A stretch of 64,000 bases of DNA from Daphnia pulex (taxonomy: Eukaryota > Arthropoda > Branchiopoda > Diplostraca > Daphniidae). The translations under genes and the position numbers were made by a program. The stretch is taken from the NCBI RefSeq assembly GCF_021134715.1, contig NC_060027.1, positions 1,426,001-1,490,000 of the forward strand, in the 5' to 3' direction. Below, piece after piece: positions 11,282 to 23,519 of the stretch. Each line of letters starts with the position of its first letter. Position 1 is the stretch's first letter. Under the pieces are notes generated by a model. The model saw only the letters and a program-made list of their open reading frames with translations. It did no database searches and was not told the DNA's origin.

Positions 11282-13019
11282 TTAACTTTTTCTTGACTTG
11301 TTCCCGTTTTGTGTTTCAATAACTCCATAAATTTGTTCTGGAATTTGATTGACAAGTTTAAGTTCCGTCAGTTTTGTAGAGAGAACCATTGAAGAACCTT
11401 TCCACTTCTCGAAATATGTTTTGTTATTGTGTGGAATTATCCATTTCGAATCGCAAAATATATTGCATGTGTGGTAAGCAAAGAAGTTAGAAATCCCTTC
11501 GTCGCCGAGGTCTGTCGGTCCATATTCCCTGGTACTTGACATGATAATGGGATCTGTAATGACAGCGCCATTTTCAATCACTCCACCTTGGAGATCGCAA
11601 AGGAGCAAATGCCGATTAGTTGTGTGATATGAGTAGTGACTTAGAGCTTGCATCTTATCACTCCAAGGAGACGATTCTTCAGGAGTCCATCCCGTATTTG
11701 AGTTGAACTTTTCGAAATTTGAAATCATGGGCTCAGTTAACATTTTTTTACCTTCTCCTTTTGAACCTGGTGCACCGGTCCAGATCTCTGGTTTGTTGAG
11801 CCAGATAGTCTGGTTAATAACTCTTTGCTTGTTAAAGTTGTTGATGATTTCAAGTGCTTTTTCCACCACTTTGAGTTCTGCTTGAAAGTAGGAATCTTCA
11901 AAAACGCTGCCAGATATAAAGGTTTTGCTAACGCAAGCTTCACCGGCTCTTTCTCCTTGAGTATACTTCCCTTTTCGGATTTTTTTGAATGAACCACTTG
12001 CGAAAATTGGATCGTAAACTGTTGCCTTGGTAGCATTGTTTTCTCTTGTATAATTATTAGTTAATTGGGGGAAATCGAAAATAATACTCTTTAGCTCGTT
12101 TTTAACCATCTGCAGAGATATTCTTTTTGACGGATCTCGTTCAATCATTTTGCGAACAAACAAAAGCGCAAAGTGATCAGAATTTAACTCTGAAATAAAA
12201 CAAATTTGTACATCAGTCTCAATTCAAAATCGGAATTATAGAATGAACTTACTCTCGATGTTTACTGGTTTACCCTCTCGAATGTTGAACTGTATCTGCA
12301 AAGGATCGTTAGTATCGCCAAAGGGATGGATCCCACCATTTTCGCGAGTGAGGAAAACAAAAAAGACGCAACCGCACGGAAAAATATCACATTTCGGAGT
12401 TGCTTTCTCGATATTTTCAAAGAATTCCGGTGCCATCCATAAAAGGGTTCCTTTTATTCCACTAATGGAACACGTTCCTCGAGTGCTGATCTGTTTACTC
12501 AATCCGAAATCTGACAATTTCATTTTGCCTGCCATGGAAATCAAAATATTTTCAGGTTTGATGTCGCGATGGATCAGTTTATTCGAGTGGATGTAGTCAA
12601 GGCCATCGGCAATTTGGTATAAAACCATTTTATCAGATGGCAGGGCGGGTCCTTTGTACGAATTTTCAATCACCTCACTTAGTGTTCCTGCACACAGTTC
12701 CAGTACGATGTATCTTGGGGAAAATTTGTTTGAAAAAGAATGTCTTTTTTGTTATGCACATTTTACAAGCGTAAATTAAATACCTGAAGTCATCGTCTTC
12801 TACGACTCTGCAAATTTTCAGAACATTTTCGTGACTAAGGTTTTTTTGTAAGTCGACCTCGCGCCCTTCTTTTTCCGATAGGTTTAATAAGATTTTCTTG
12901 ACTGCAATTTTTTCTTCGTTGAAAATACCAAGATAGACAATACCAAATGTGCCTCTGCCGAGTACATCTTCTTTAGCGTATTGGATTCCGGTGTCACCAA
13001 TTTTTTTATAGGCCGCCAT
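11282..13019 (-). CDS. Dual-kinase protein: IRE1-like kinase plus alpha-kinase domain (copy B)
   Basis: Three exons: about 13019-12784, 12714-12255 and 12191-11282. The protein starts MAAYKKIGDTGIQYAKED, unlike copies A and C (MAQP...), and shares this start with copy D. Kinase landmarks are [40 protein letters not shown] and GGIHPFGD. The alpha-kinase part has FASGSFKKIRKG, a VSK lysine, FEKFNSNTGW, QALSHYSYH, CDLQGG, ITDPII, GPTDLGDEG and YHTCNIFC, so all four expected zinc ligands (His, His, Cys, Cys) are kept. The tail ends KLVNQIPEQIYGV followed by a basic stretch. No membrane segment is present. Its downstream neighbour is cassette copy 2. Upstream lies the kinase-WD40 fusion gene. Confidence 0.83.
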
Positions 13020-13966
13020 GTATTAGTTCTCTTCACCACAAAGAATGAATGCGTTTGAAATCGTCAACAACAACAACATTCTGTAGCGACGTAGAAAAGC
13101 AAGGCTGCGCTATCATGGGAATTATTATTTAACTGATAACAAATGAGATATAGATGTCTCATCACTATTTTGACATGGTCTAAAATCTATAATTTTCTGA
13201 TATTTTTGGAGGTTTCTTTCTTATCCAAAATCGTCGTCCACGTAAAATCATAATTTAGCTCATGTTTTTTTTTATATCACATCAGTCAGTTCCTTCCATA
13301 TTGTTTGGATCGGAATGGCATTATCAAGTTTCTTTGCAATCAAATTCCCTGTAAATTATTTCTCTCCTGCTGCAACCCGAAAAGAATCGTCGTTATTTTT
13401 AAATTATTCGGAGAGTTTGAGTATTAGCGACTTTGCATCTAACTGCTTCGTTTGTCCTTTAATGCATGCGTTTAGTAAAGAAATGGTTTGATTTTTTTTC
13501 CACCCCCAAAAAGGTCCCGAACATAAATTTCATAGTTATTCGTGTGGTAATTCAAAATGTAATTCGGATGTGCTCCGGTCGTTGTCGCTTTTATTTCTTG
13601 ATAAAACTCGAAGCTTCCAATGAAACATTTTAACCAATCTCCAAACGGCCCAAACGTTTCGTGGACTATCAGGCATATTATAAGAAGCTGCTAACTTAAA
13701 GTGAGGGCTACTCGAGGGCAACAGTCGTGAACAGTCGGTGATTTTTTATAGCACGAATTAGGTTTGCGTTAGTTATAAAAAGAATCCATTCCCGTACATT
13801 TGGAGTCTTTTGGGTTGGGTGATCTGATTGAATATTCGTCACCAGTTTCTTTTCATTTCGTAATTCTCATCTCCCTCTCGTGATCTTCAATCTTGGCTTG
13901 GAATTTCTTACTGGTCGTCGACGTGTTCCACGACAACAACCTAATTATATGAAATGTGATTATAGC
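13020..13966. other. Intergenic or uncertain 3' end of the fusion gene
   Basis: The 13020-13530 part is promoter-side DNA of dual-kinase B and resembles 35040-35500. A minus-strand open stretch at 13536-13721 (MPSSSPHFKLAASYN onward) could be a terminal exon of the neighbouring fusion gene because SPHFKLAAS loosely resembles the last WD blade, but I could not place a convincing acceptor. Confidence 0.35.
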
Positions 13967-16900
13967 TTAAGAATAAACTGAAGGTGCATTAACTAATATA
14001 TAAGGCATTATTTGAAAATAGAGAAATATGCTCGTGGTCATCATTGTTATAATATGCCTTTTTAAAAAGAGAATATCCCGTTTATATACCTGGCCATCGT
14101 CCTTTGAGGGGAATGTTAATTTGTAGTCAGGGACATTCGTAGACGAATACAACCAAGAGAAATGTTTTTCAAATTCATATACTTCTAATCCGATGTAAAC
14201 GGGTTTCCAATTCTGAAATAACGTTGAATATAATTCATTGTTTTATCACTTATCCGTTCCTTTTTTTTTGTTTACCTCAGTTGCCCAGATGATCGGATAA
14301 GAGAATCCAATTGTCTCCGCTGATGCGAGAAACCGCCCGTCGGGTGAAAACGACAGCCAATCTACATAACTTGAATGTTGCTTGAGAAATCTCGTCTTTT
14401 CCTTTGCCAGCGGAGTCCAAATGACAATCCGCCCCTCGAACAATCCACTGAATGAAAATGAAAATCAGAAATGCGAATTGCTCCCCTTCCTCCACGTCCA
14501 TTCCTGCCGCTTAAAAAATTAAACTTTTTCCTTCTAGTACTTTCTATAGTTCTTTTTCTCTTTAACTTGAGTTATCCTTTATCTTTAGCTAGTCCCAAAG
14601 CCAAGGGATTTGCATCCGCAAAAAAAATGTGCTAAAAAATTAAAAAAAAAATTGCAAAAATTCGGGAAATTTTGCCATTGGTTTTAAATTTTAAAAAATC
14701 AAATGAAATTGAAATTTTTTAAATTTTTGCATTGTTTGCGCTCGAAAGTGCATGTCTTCTTGCCTCCATTCTCCATTCGTATTTTATTGAGGAGGGGGGG
14801 GGGGATATCAATATGATGTAATACTCTTAGTTCAATCCTATTTTTTAACAAAACCCCGTCGGTTGATTGATAAACCTGCCGCGGGAAAAAAGAAGGGAAA
14901 CTACAATCCAATCCTTCAATGCCAAGGGAAAAAATGTTTACGAGCGAAAGCGAAAAAAACAAAACAAAAAAGAAAGCCTCCACTCGCCCTCCTATTATAC
15001 CCTTAGAATTTATCCCTATCCATATTCTTGAGAATCAAGGAATTCGCTTCGAGGTAAATGTCAAAAAGTGGATCCAGTCAATCCTCTTAGTTCAATCCTA
15101 TTTTTTAAATACTTTGATCCGTCCGTTGGTCAACTCACCCAATAGCCAAAATGAAATTGTCGGCCGATTTCCTGGCCGCGTCCACTCCCACGTCGTCCGA
15201 TTGTTTCCCGTTTGGACGCCAAGCCAATCTCCAACATGTGCTATCAACCTTTGTGGCGTGAATGGGTTGGTCGCTGTCCATCGACCAAATCTACGAAAAA
15301 CAAAAGTTCAACATGACACGCCCACTCCAACGACCAACGACAATTTACCGTCATCCATCCGTCGGATGAACAAGCGGCTAAACATTCCGTCCGTTCGTTC
15401 CATGCCATATCTTTTATCGAACCCTTAATCAAATAACAGAGAATAAATTATTTAGAATGTGCCATGACATGTGGATGGGTAAACAAAACTCACCTTCCCG
15501 TCTTCATGTTCGAGTCGTTTGACAATTTTGGCGGAAGTCGTCGACTCGTCAATTTCCCAAATTTCAATTCTCCCGTCTCCGATTAAGCCGAGAGCGACTC
15601 GATTCGCAGAGATGCACCGGACACTCCAGATCCAATTATCGAGTTCGATTGTGCAGAAATGAAATGGCCGTTGGTCGACAGGGCGGGAATTGAAGAAGAA
15701 AACTTTTTTTGCAACCTAAAAAGAAGTTAAAATTGGTTAAGTTAAGTTAAAATTGGGGGAAGAGGTGGTGTGGGTATTGTAAGAGAAGGGAGGATGAGAA
15801 GAGTTCACATTAATACGTCACGCTGGGGGGGGGGGGTAACAAAAATTTGACATAGGGGGAGGGGTTTGCCATTTCCTTCTAGGGCAAAATTGGTTATTTG
15901 TTTAGATTTCGAAGGGGAGAGGATAGGGAGGGGGTGCTCCCAGATTGCGTCAAAGAAAAATGATTTTATAAAAACGACGTGAAGTGTGATGTAGCTTGAA
16001 GATGGAATTAGAAAATGTTGCGGTTTTAAACATGACAAAAGGTTGGACTTGAAGGGAGATCAGATGACGTGTCCCTGACAGGTGGAAACAAAATAGAAAT
16101 AAAGAAACAACTTACTTCCCTAAAAGCAGCAGCACCTACTCCATACTTAAAAGCAGCAAAAACGTTCGGCCTGAAGGGATTCCACTCGATTTGATCCATC
16201 CATTCGTCTAATTTCTTTTGAAAGAGAATTTTGCCACTTGGATAACTCCAGCACACGATGACATCTTTATGAAATGCGGCAGCCAATTGAGTCCCGTCCA
16301 CCTAAACAAACAATGAAATAATAAATGATGAGAGGAATCAAACATTTAATGCAACTTAATGATAACTCTTCATAATTAACTTATTACATTCCATTCTATC
16401 ACCGTAATTCCTTTTTCATGTCCAATTTGAAACTTTTTTTCGTCCTCTTTCCAATTAGAAAAAGGAATGGACGAATTCTCTGCAGAAAAGAAAATAATTT
16501 CATTTTTAATGCCGCAGGCGATTAATGGTTTCTTCGGGTGGAAACGGGAGACGATATCTTCGCCACTCTCACGCACTAATCGATCAACTCTTTTGAACTG
16601 ACCTGTTAATATATACAAAGTTGCAAAATAGAAGTTTTATTTAAAATATCAGAGAAAAATTGGATTAATACGTGATGCATATAACTTTGCTGTCAATTGA
16701 ATGATAACCTCGGGCAATGAGATTCTTTGCCCTATCGGGTTTATCATTTCCCCGATCAGTTCGTATAGGGCACGATCATCGCTTTGCTTAAGATCTGTAA
16801 TCAGAAAAATGTTGTAAATACCATCATGATGGCAAATACTTAATGAAATACTTACTTTGTTCGTGTTGATTCAGCTCTATTGGATTTTTATTTAAGATGT

Positions 16901-17786
16901 TCATCGGAATTGTTAAAGAATTCCTGCCAAACGGATGTTTACCGCGGGTCAGAAAGTAGAAAAAGACGCAGCCCGCAGCGAATGTGTCGCTTTGGATTGT
17001 TCCGTGCGGAATTTCCTCAGACGTGCTATCACTACTGTGGTTTAAAAGCTCCAAAATTTCGGGCGCCATCCAAATTAGAGTTCCTTTTAATCCACTCTGC
17101 TGCGTAAATGTCCCTCGAGGACTTGTTTTCTTGACAAATCCGAAATCGGACAATTTCATTTGGACGGGGGTCGTCATTGAGATGAGAATGTTGTCCGGTT
17201 TGACGTCGCGATGAACTAAATTTCGTGAGTGGATGTAGCGCAATCCATTGGCGATTTGATATAAAACTTTGGCATCCGGTGGCAATTCCGGTCCCTTGTA
17301 TTTCTTCTCGCAATAATCTGTCAGTGTCCCGGCACATAATTCGAGCACAAGGTACCTGCGAATGAATTCAAAAAATCAGCAGACAAAGTCAATGAAAATT
17401 TCGGATGAAAATAAATTAAATTCCACTTCGATACGTTTTATCACGTGAGTCATCGACGTGCAAGAGTTTCAGGACATTTTCGTGGTCCAACCGGAAGTGT
17501 TCCTCCATTTCCCTTTCCCGTTTTTTGTTTTTTTCATCATCTGAATGCACCTTTACTGTCACTTTAACTGCAACTGCATGTCTTTTGAACGTTCCTCCGT
17601 ACACGACTCCAAACCCCCCCCTGCCGAGTTCGTTCTCTTTTTTTTCTTCGAACCTCACTGCACAAAATATACAATAACGTGATTATACAATTATTTAAAA
17701 ATTCATTCTCCAACAAACTTACGAGGAGAGGCCAAAGCCGAAAACCAATTCATGAAGAACTCTTCTTCTTGTAGAGCTATGGACAT
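13967..17786 (-). CDS. Predicted fusion: IRE1-like kinase joined to WD40 propeller
   Basis: The first exon (17786-17723) encodes MSIALQEEEFFMNWFSALAS. The next exons give a kinase: LGRGGFGVVYGG, VAVKV, HRDVKPDN, DFGFVKK and APEILEL, with CVFFYFLTRGKHPFG as in IRE1. An exon at about 16795-16675 (LKQSDDRALYELIGEM) ends in the same phase as the next acceptor at about 16606. Splicing across it reads QFKRVDRLVRESGEDIVSRF directly into WD40 blade 1. Later exons follow the WD40-family order: DGTQLAAAFHKD, ALGLIGDGRIEIWEI, IKDMAWNERTECLAACSS, IWSMDSDQP, EGRIVIWTP, LASAETIG. No MYND finger is seen. The 3' end is uncertain: 13967 is the stop if the last intron is retained. Alternatively these are two adjacent genes, but the WD40 part has no independent short start exon like its paralogues. 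Confidence 0.65.
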
Positions 17787-19284
17787 TAATTTTTGTTAAC
17801 ATTAGACGAAAGAATTACCGTTTACCGTTTTAGTTATTTATTTAGACCTACCTCCGTTTTAGATGAAATGCCTACAAATAGGCATACACGTCAGCACACA
17901 ATTCCGTTTGCGAAATGCCACTGTTTTAACTGTTGCAGCCCCGTTATTAATTTTTGCTCAACCGAAAATTTCGAGAAAATTTGACAAACATTCAGTTGTT
18001 CAATGCGGACAAATAACTACTAAAGGCAAGGTAAAGATGAACAAACGATAAAAACTCGAGATAAGAAATTTGAAGGGCTTTTTACAGAAACTTTTAGATT
18101 GCAGCAAGAGTCCCACTATGACGCTCACGCTTCGGGATTGGACTTGCCTTTTAGTTTCGTTTATTTTCGTCATTTGGTTGGCATTAAATGGTGTCACGTC
18201 GCAATCAGCACAGATAGCGACCGGAAGGTGATGTGGTCATTTATTTGATAATATAATAATAAAAATTTATATGATAGCCTAATGGTTTCTATCTGCGTTG
18301 CAACAAAAAGCTACGCAATTTGAAAGTTATTAAATGGGATTGAATTCACAACAATTTTTTTTTTACCGGCTGTTGACTCCTCTGTTAAACTCTTAATCCA
18401 ATAGATTGATGTGTTATCATTGCGTCTTTTTCCTCGGTGTGTTATTATTTAAATGTGTCGGATTATGTCAATTCGAAATATTAAGTTGTATTGTGGTCGG
18501 TATTAAGTGCGATACAAAGACGAGACATCCAGCAGCCAGTCGCTAATCGAAAAATGATCATTTGTTTAAAAAGAAAATAATTTGAGATAGAAAAAGTTGT
18601 TATTTAGTCAAAAGTTACTGAACCATTTTTTCAGGTAAGACCAGAGGAAATCGAAGCGCAATGGTCCATCAAGATCCCGCCGGCCGTGTTGACGATGATG
18701 CAACAGGCCATGAAGCTGCCGTGATTTTTTCGTGTACGAAAAAATAGCGCCTGACTTTTATTTGTTAAATGTAACATGTTGGTGCCTGCTGAAAGCTGAA
18801 AGGTAACAATTTGTGATACACTCAATGACAATATCAACTATGACACGCAGGGATTGTGGGAGGGTTTTGCATCATGCAGTGACAGTCAGTTTATATCTAT
18901 TTTTTTTTTTACAGACAGAATAAGCATCCCATGAGGTTTCTTTCATGTTGAGTCTACATTGCTTCTCGTGAAAAATCCTTTTATTACTTTTGTGTTGACT
19001 TGGTGGTTATTACTTTTTTTCTGTGTTTTATTTGAACAGGCTTATTTTGAGCGTTTGGACTTGTGCACCGGTGGTGAAACCCTGATGGTGGTACAGTTTA
19101 GATCATCTCCCAGTTCTAAAAACATTGAGATAAAATAGAACAGCTATTCTATCACGCGTTTTAATACGTTCAATTTTACCTCGGCGAACCATATAACATC
19201 GGTGGTTCCTGCAATATATATTTGGATTTGAATACAATCATATATATTCTTTATAATTTATTTGTTTTACTTACCGTTTGACAA

Positions 19285-19306
19285 AAGATTTTTGAGCAAA
19301 AATCTT
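19285..19306. repeat. Perfect 10-bp-arm palindrome
   Basis: AAGATTTTTG and CAAAAATCTT are exact inverted copies separated by AG. The related block keeps an 8-bp-arm version at 48535-48552. It lies inside the possible tiny first exon next to the TATA-like site, so a transcript hairpin or a dimeric binding site is possible. Confidence 0.6.
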
Positions 19307-19330
19307 CCTCCACTCAACAGCCGAACGTTC

Positions 19331-19338
19331 TATTTATA
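19331..19338 (-). promoter_or_regulatory. TATA-box-like site upstream of a possible tiny first exon
   Basis: On the minus strand this reads TATAAATA. About 55 bases further along the minus strand is CAAACG followed by a GTAAGT donor at 19275/19274, consistent with a short untranslated first exon. The duplicate near 48.55 kb keeps the donor but has a degraded TATA. This is an inference from position only. Confidence 0.3.
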
Positions 19339-20277
19339 CAGACGTCCACGTCAGTTTGTTGTGGAACCCATCCCGCCATCTACCAGTCAGTTTGCCAAGT
19401 TCGTTGCCATGGATTCTTTTGGCGCCATGAACAAAGAGCCATTCGAGGGGGGGAACCGTCATTTCACTAGTTCACTGCATCATGTTCGGAAGTGTGTATC
19501 CATCAGTATCTACGTTCGCGTACGTAGAACTCAGTTTTAACTTTTAATATGTGTGGAGCAATGTGATATGACATTGCAAATTATACTGTGTAGTGTGTAC
19601 TGTGATGAAACTGAGAAATCTATGACGAACATTTTCGTTGGCGAATTGCAACTACAGAAGAACCGGGCTGGAATCAGGTCGCCACACGTGCTGATGAGGT
19701 AAAAATTCTTTTGTCTGTAGTCTCGAGTACGAAAAATATGGCGCCCGATTTTTAGTTTATTGATTCAAGGTGAGGTGATAGGTGTCAAAATCTAAATGTC
19801 CTTTCTAAGATACCAAGAAATATTTTAAAAAATCGTCAGGTTTTCAGAGCTGTATCACTCGTTTCTTTTTTGTCATTTTAATTTACGGGATTTATCTCTT
19901 TGCTGGAGTGGAGATGAAGCCCATTCCCCTATTATTGAAGGGATTTATTTTTCTGTTGTTGAATCCGTTTATTAGACTCATTTTACTTATCGATTTCTTT
20001 GTCTCTTGGTCGTTGCCTAGTGGTCACTTTGGCATTTCTGGAGATGCTTGTTAGAACATTGACATGCCTCATCTATGTCTGCCATCCCAGATTTTTCAGA
20101 TTTTGTTGGTAAGGGAATTAAAGAAGGATATTTAAAAATTTGTCTGTATTAAGCAGCTGATTACTTTGTCTAGAATAGAACAGTTAAAGGGTTCTCTCTC
20201 AATCCCACGAGATTTTTAAAAGGCCAGAGGAGGAGCTTTGTAAATTCGATTTTGAACTCATTTAAGGTGGAAAGAAA

Positions 20278-22119
20278 TTACTTTTTGTGGCACACAGTTT
20301 TATGATTTGACCAGTGCGAAAGTTGGCATTCCTTGCTGCAATATGAAATGGAGAGACAGCGGCTGCAAAGCTTCAGATTTGGTGAGGTTTTCTTGCAATT
20401 GGCACAGCGGCCTTCAGCTACGACGTGTTCAATCATTTTTAACTGTTAATTGACAAGAGGATCGTTAAATTACATAAAGATAGCAGTTGTTTGTTTGCCA
20501 AGTACAAAACAGTTACCTCTTTTTGACCAGATCCCTCTGAAATCGACAATTTGGAACTGGCCGAGTCCCAAGACATTGTGCACCGGTGGTGAAACCCTGA
20601 CGGTGATAAAGTGTAGATCATCTCCCAATTCTAAAAACGTTGCGATAAAATTAAGATAGCCATTCCATCATACGTTTACCTTCAATTTTACCTTGGTGGA
20701 CCAGATAACCGATTTTCCTTCATAGTCGGTCGATGCCAGAAAACGTCCGTTCGGCGAAAATGCGATTTGATACAATTCGTGGGAATGTCCATCGAAAAAC
20801 AAACTTGGTTGTATTTCCTTTTCCGTTGGCGACCAAACTAAAATAGATCCGTTTTCTAACCCACTGAAAAAAGATCAGAAAAAGTCGATTGAGCTCTTAC
20901 GCAATCTTAATTAAATAATCGATTTGGGACACTGAGGTAATTAGATGAATGAAATCTGACCCAACTAAAAATGGTTTTTCCATCGCTCTTTCCACGCTCC
21001 CGATTCCGCTGGATGGGAGCTCCGTTGGACTCCAAATCAATTGGCAACAACAAGCACTGGATTCTATCATGCGTATGGGATCCTCTTTTTCCAATGACCA
21101 TATCTGCGTTCAATTATTTGAAAATGAAGGAGTTAAACATATATTTTTGCACATGAAGCGTTTAAATTTTGGGGCATACCTTGATCCAACTGTCTTTTGA
21201 ACTGGTGGCCAACAGTTTTAATTCTTCGTTCCAGACGATACTCGAAACCTTATAACCCATACCTCCTTCTGACAAACTGTATGGGTCTGACGAGTGCGAG
21301 ACTCGTGCACTCACAACAAGTTTCTTGATTAATTTGCTGGTTGACTTAGCGCTTAGTTCTATTTCGTGAATTTCAGCCGTTCCCTTAACATAGCCGCAAA
21401 TGAGTTGGTTGCGTGAAATCCATTCAACACACGAAACATTTTGATTCGCTTTGAAATCATAGGAGTAACAAGAGTCGTCGGATGCATCGCAAATCAAAAC
21501 CCGTTTAGAGTCAGCCTAAATATTGATTGGAAAAGGTTAACATCCTGCGCATCTTTTAGAACGCAATTTTCAATTTTTGCTTCTAGAAAACTTACCGATT
21601 CGTAGAAACTGGCAAATACATTACAGTTGAGTGGGTTCCAAACGACAACTGGATGATTTGAACGGTCGTCTATTTGAACTAAAAGTCGTTTCTCGCCAGT
21701 TGGATAATTCCAAATAACTGCAGTGCCGTCAAGGGATCCAGCTGCTAGTTTAGTCCCGTTCGTCTAATAATCTGAAAATTAGTTTTGGGTAAGGGGGAAT
21801 CATTTCAGGTAGGATTACTTACATTCCATTTTAAGGACAGCACTGAATTTTCACACGGCAATCGACGTTCGATTTTCCAAGTTGAAATTGGAGTGGAATG
21901 ACTTGATCCCTTGAGTAGTACGATTTCTTCACTAAACCCACAGGCTAAAACGGGCTCAATTGGGTGGAAACTTGAACTTCTCACAACTAGACCGCTTGTT
22001 AATGAGACCTCAACCTCTCTGAAAAAATCTGGACACACAATGGAGCATTTTGGGTTAAATATTTGGTTGTTCTTCAAAATTTACATACCATGGTCCAGTG
22101 AATTTCCAACCTTGGCCAT
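20278..22119 (-). CDS. WD40-repeat protein with MYND zinc finger (subfamily I, duplicate)
   Basis: Eight exons parallel the gene at 1169-3022 almost base for base. Start ATG at 22119 (MAKVGNSLDH), then EVEVSLTSGLVVRSSSFHP, a DGTAVIWNYP blade, an exon with LICGYVKGTAEIHEIEL, the EKEDPIRMIESS blade, GSILVWSP, the segment before the finger (about 20525-20640) and the MYND exon ending in TAA at 20278. Finger ligands are CANC, CSRC, YCSKEC, H, C. Compared with its twin, the sequence around the finger is more typical (SHW rather than SDW). The close identity, including introns, indicates a recent duplication together with the cassette to its right. Confidence 0.8.
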
Positions 22120-22637
22120 CTCGTTGGCAACCCTAGCTCTTTCTCGTGGTGAACGAAACTACGTACACAAACTAACTATAATTAAATCGACGTCGTAACT
22201 GCACAATTTGAATTGAGTGCTGCGACAATGCAACAATTTTAACTCAATTATTTTGCTCCGTTTGGAACACGTCGTATTTGAGCAAGCTCCTGTGGATGTC
22301 TAACGTCTCTGCATCTGAATCTGGGAGGATGGTAGATGGAGGTAGAGAAACTATTAGAAATTCGAAAAAAAATTCTAAGAATATGTCCCTCGTTCCCTTG
22401 GTAATGTACGCGTCATAAATGAGCGCCCTCCTCCGTTATTCTGCGAATTCTCTGCTTTCCTGGTGTATTCGTAGAAATATCTTTCCTCTGCCTCTCCTTT
22501 TTAGTACAAATGGGTTTTACTGTTTGGTGCATTTTCCACAATTGCCGATCCAAATTATATCGCTGTCTGGTTCATTACCATTTGTTTATCTCTCTTTTTT
22601 ACAGTTGTTTATTAAACTATTTTGTTTATTCTGACAG

Positions 22638-22752
22638 GACCTCATCCCGGCATTTCCACCACCAGAATGACAGCATCCTGGCCGCCATTCCAGTCGTTAA
22701 TTGACGTCTAGACCCCAAATACGCCCAAATGTTATCCGGATCTGCTCTCAAT
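22638..22752 (+). repeat. Repeated splice-flanked cassette, copy 3
   Basis: A 115-bp copy between TTCTGACAG and GTAAGTG. It contains a stop (TTGACGTCTAGACC region) in the frame that is open in copy 1, supporting a non-coding role. Confidence 0.5.
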
Positions 22753-23047
22753 GTAAGTGATCAATAATTTTGTTTTTGTTTTTGTTTGGCAAAGAGAGTT
22801 TTTTTTTCAAATTTTGCTTTTGAAGTGTTTCTGCAAGTTTCTGCAAGTGGGTAGGCTACCGGAATATCATTTTGAGTCTTAGATTTTCGTTTTTTAGCAA
22901 ACTTTACCTTTCAAAAATTGCAGTTTGGAAGTTAGCACTGAGTAATGTACTTAGTTGGGACATAAGAAAGGAAGAATGAAGAACAATAATCAAGATTCAT
23001 TTTTTCTTGACATGTTCCCTTTTTAGTGTTTCAGTTATTTTTCGTTT

Positions 23048-23160
23048 TCAGAAAATCAAATCTTCTGGAATTAGATTGACAAGTTTCAGTTTCGTCATTT
23101 TTGTAGAGAGATCCATTGAAAAACCTTACCGCTTCCCGAAATTTCTTTTTTATCGTGCAG
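23048..23160 (-). pseudogene. Relic of an alpha-kinase gene 3' end
   Basis: The minus strand still reads a recognisable version of the C-terminal tail of the dual-kinase genes (…TKLKLVNLIPE-like, same stop context as 4261), but it is cut off upstream within the part that would encode the region after the zinc site. Only about 110 bp remain. Confidence 0.65.
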
Positions 23161-23519
23161 TATAAGTTAAGGGTTGTACAGAAAATGTATTGCAAAAATG
23201 GAAAAAAAAATGCGACACGTTTAAACTAACGAGGCAGAAACCTCTCCAAAAATAAATTTAAGATAAAAATATAAGCGAACATGATAACGAACCCCCCAAA
23301 AGCATAACGGAACAACACTAGTAGCGCTCTTCCAATTTTTTGAACCGCATGTCCGATACCTTCGAAAGTCCCTGTGTAACAAATGTAGTATTTAGGTTCT
23401 TAGTATTATATCTGTAGACTATAAACTTGTAGGTTAAGTAACGTAAATTAACTATAACCCCCAAATTTAGTTTTTAATTCATTATTTTGTAAGATGCACT
23501 AAGAAATTTATACAAAAAA

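Larger units (their letters stand above)
17787..20277. other. Intergenic duplicated block with exon-like pieces
   Basis: No intact gene is seen. About 18900-19190 holds a decayed copy of the WD40-family sixth/seventh exon junction. About 19260-19698 is a block shared with 48490-48919, carrying a minus-strand TATA-like site, a palindrome and a plus-strand exon-like end. About 19700-20277 matches the left edge of the window. The stretch 17800-18620 shows nothing I recognise. Confidence 0.45.

Noticed and set aside
14919..15428. Plus-strand open frame of 169 codons
   Set aside because: It lies antisense to two WD40 exons of the fusion gene, has no recognised domain, and is rich in repeats of the opposing reading.
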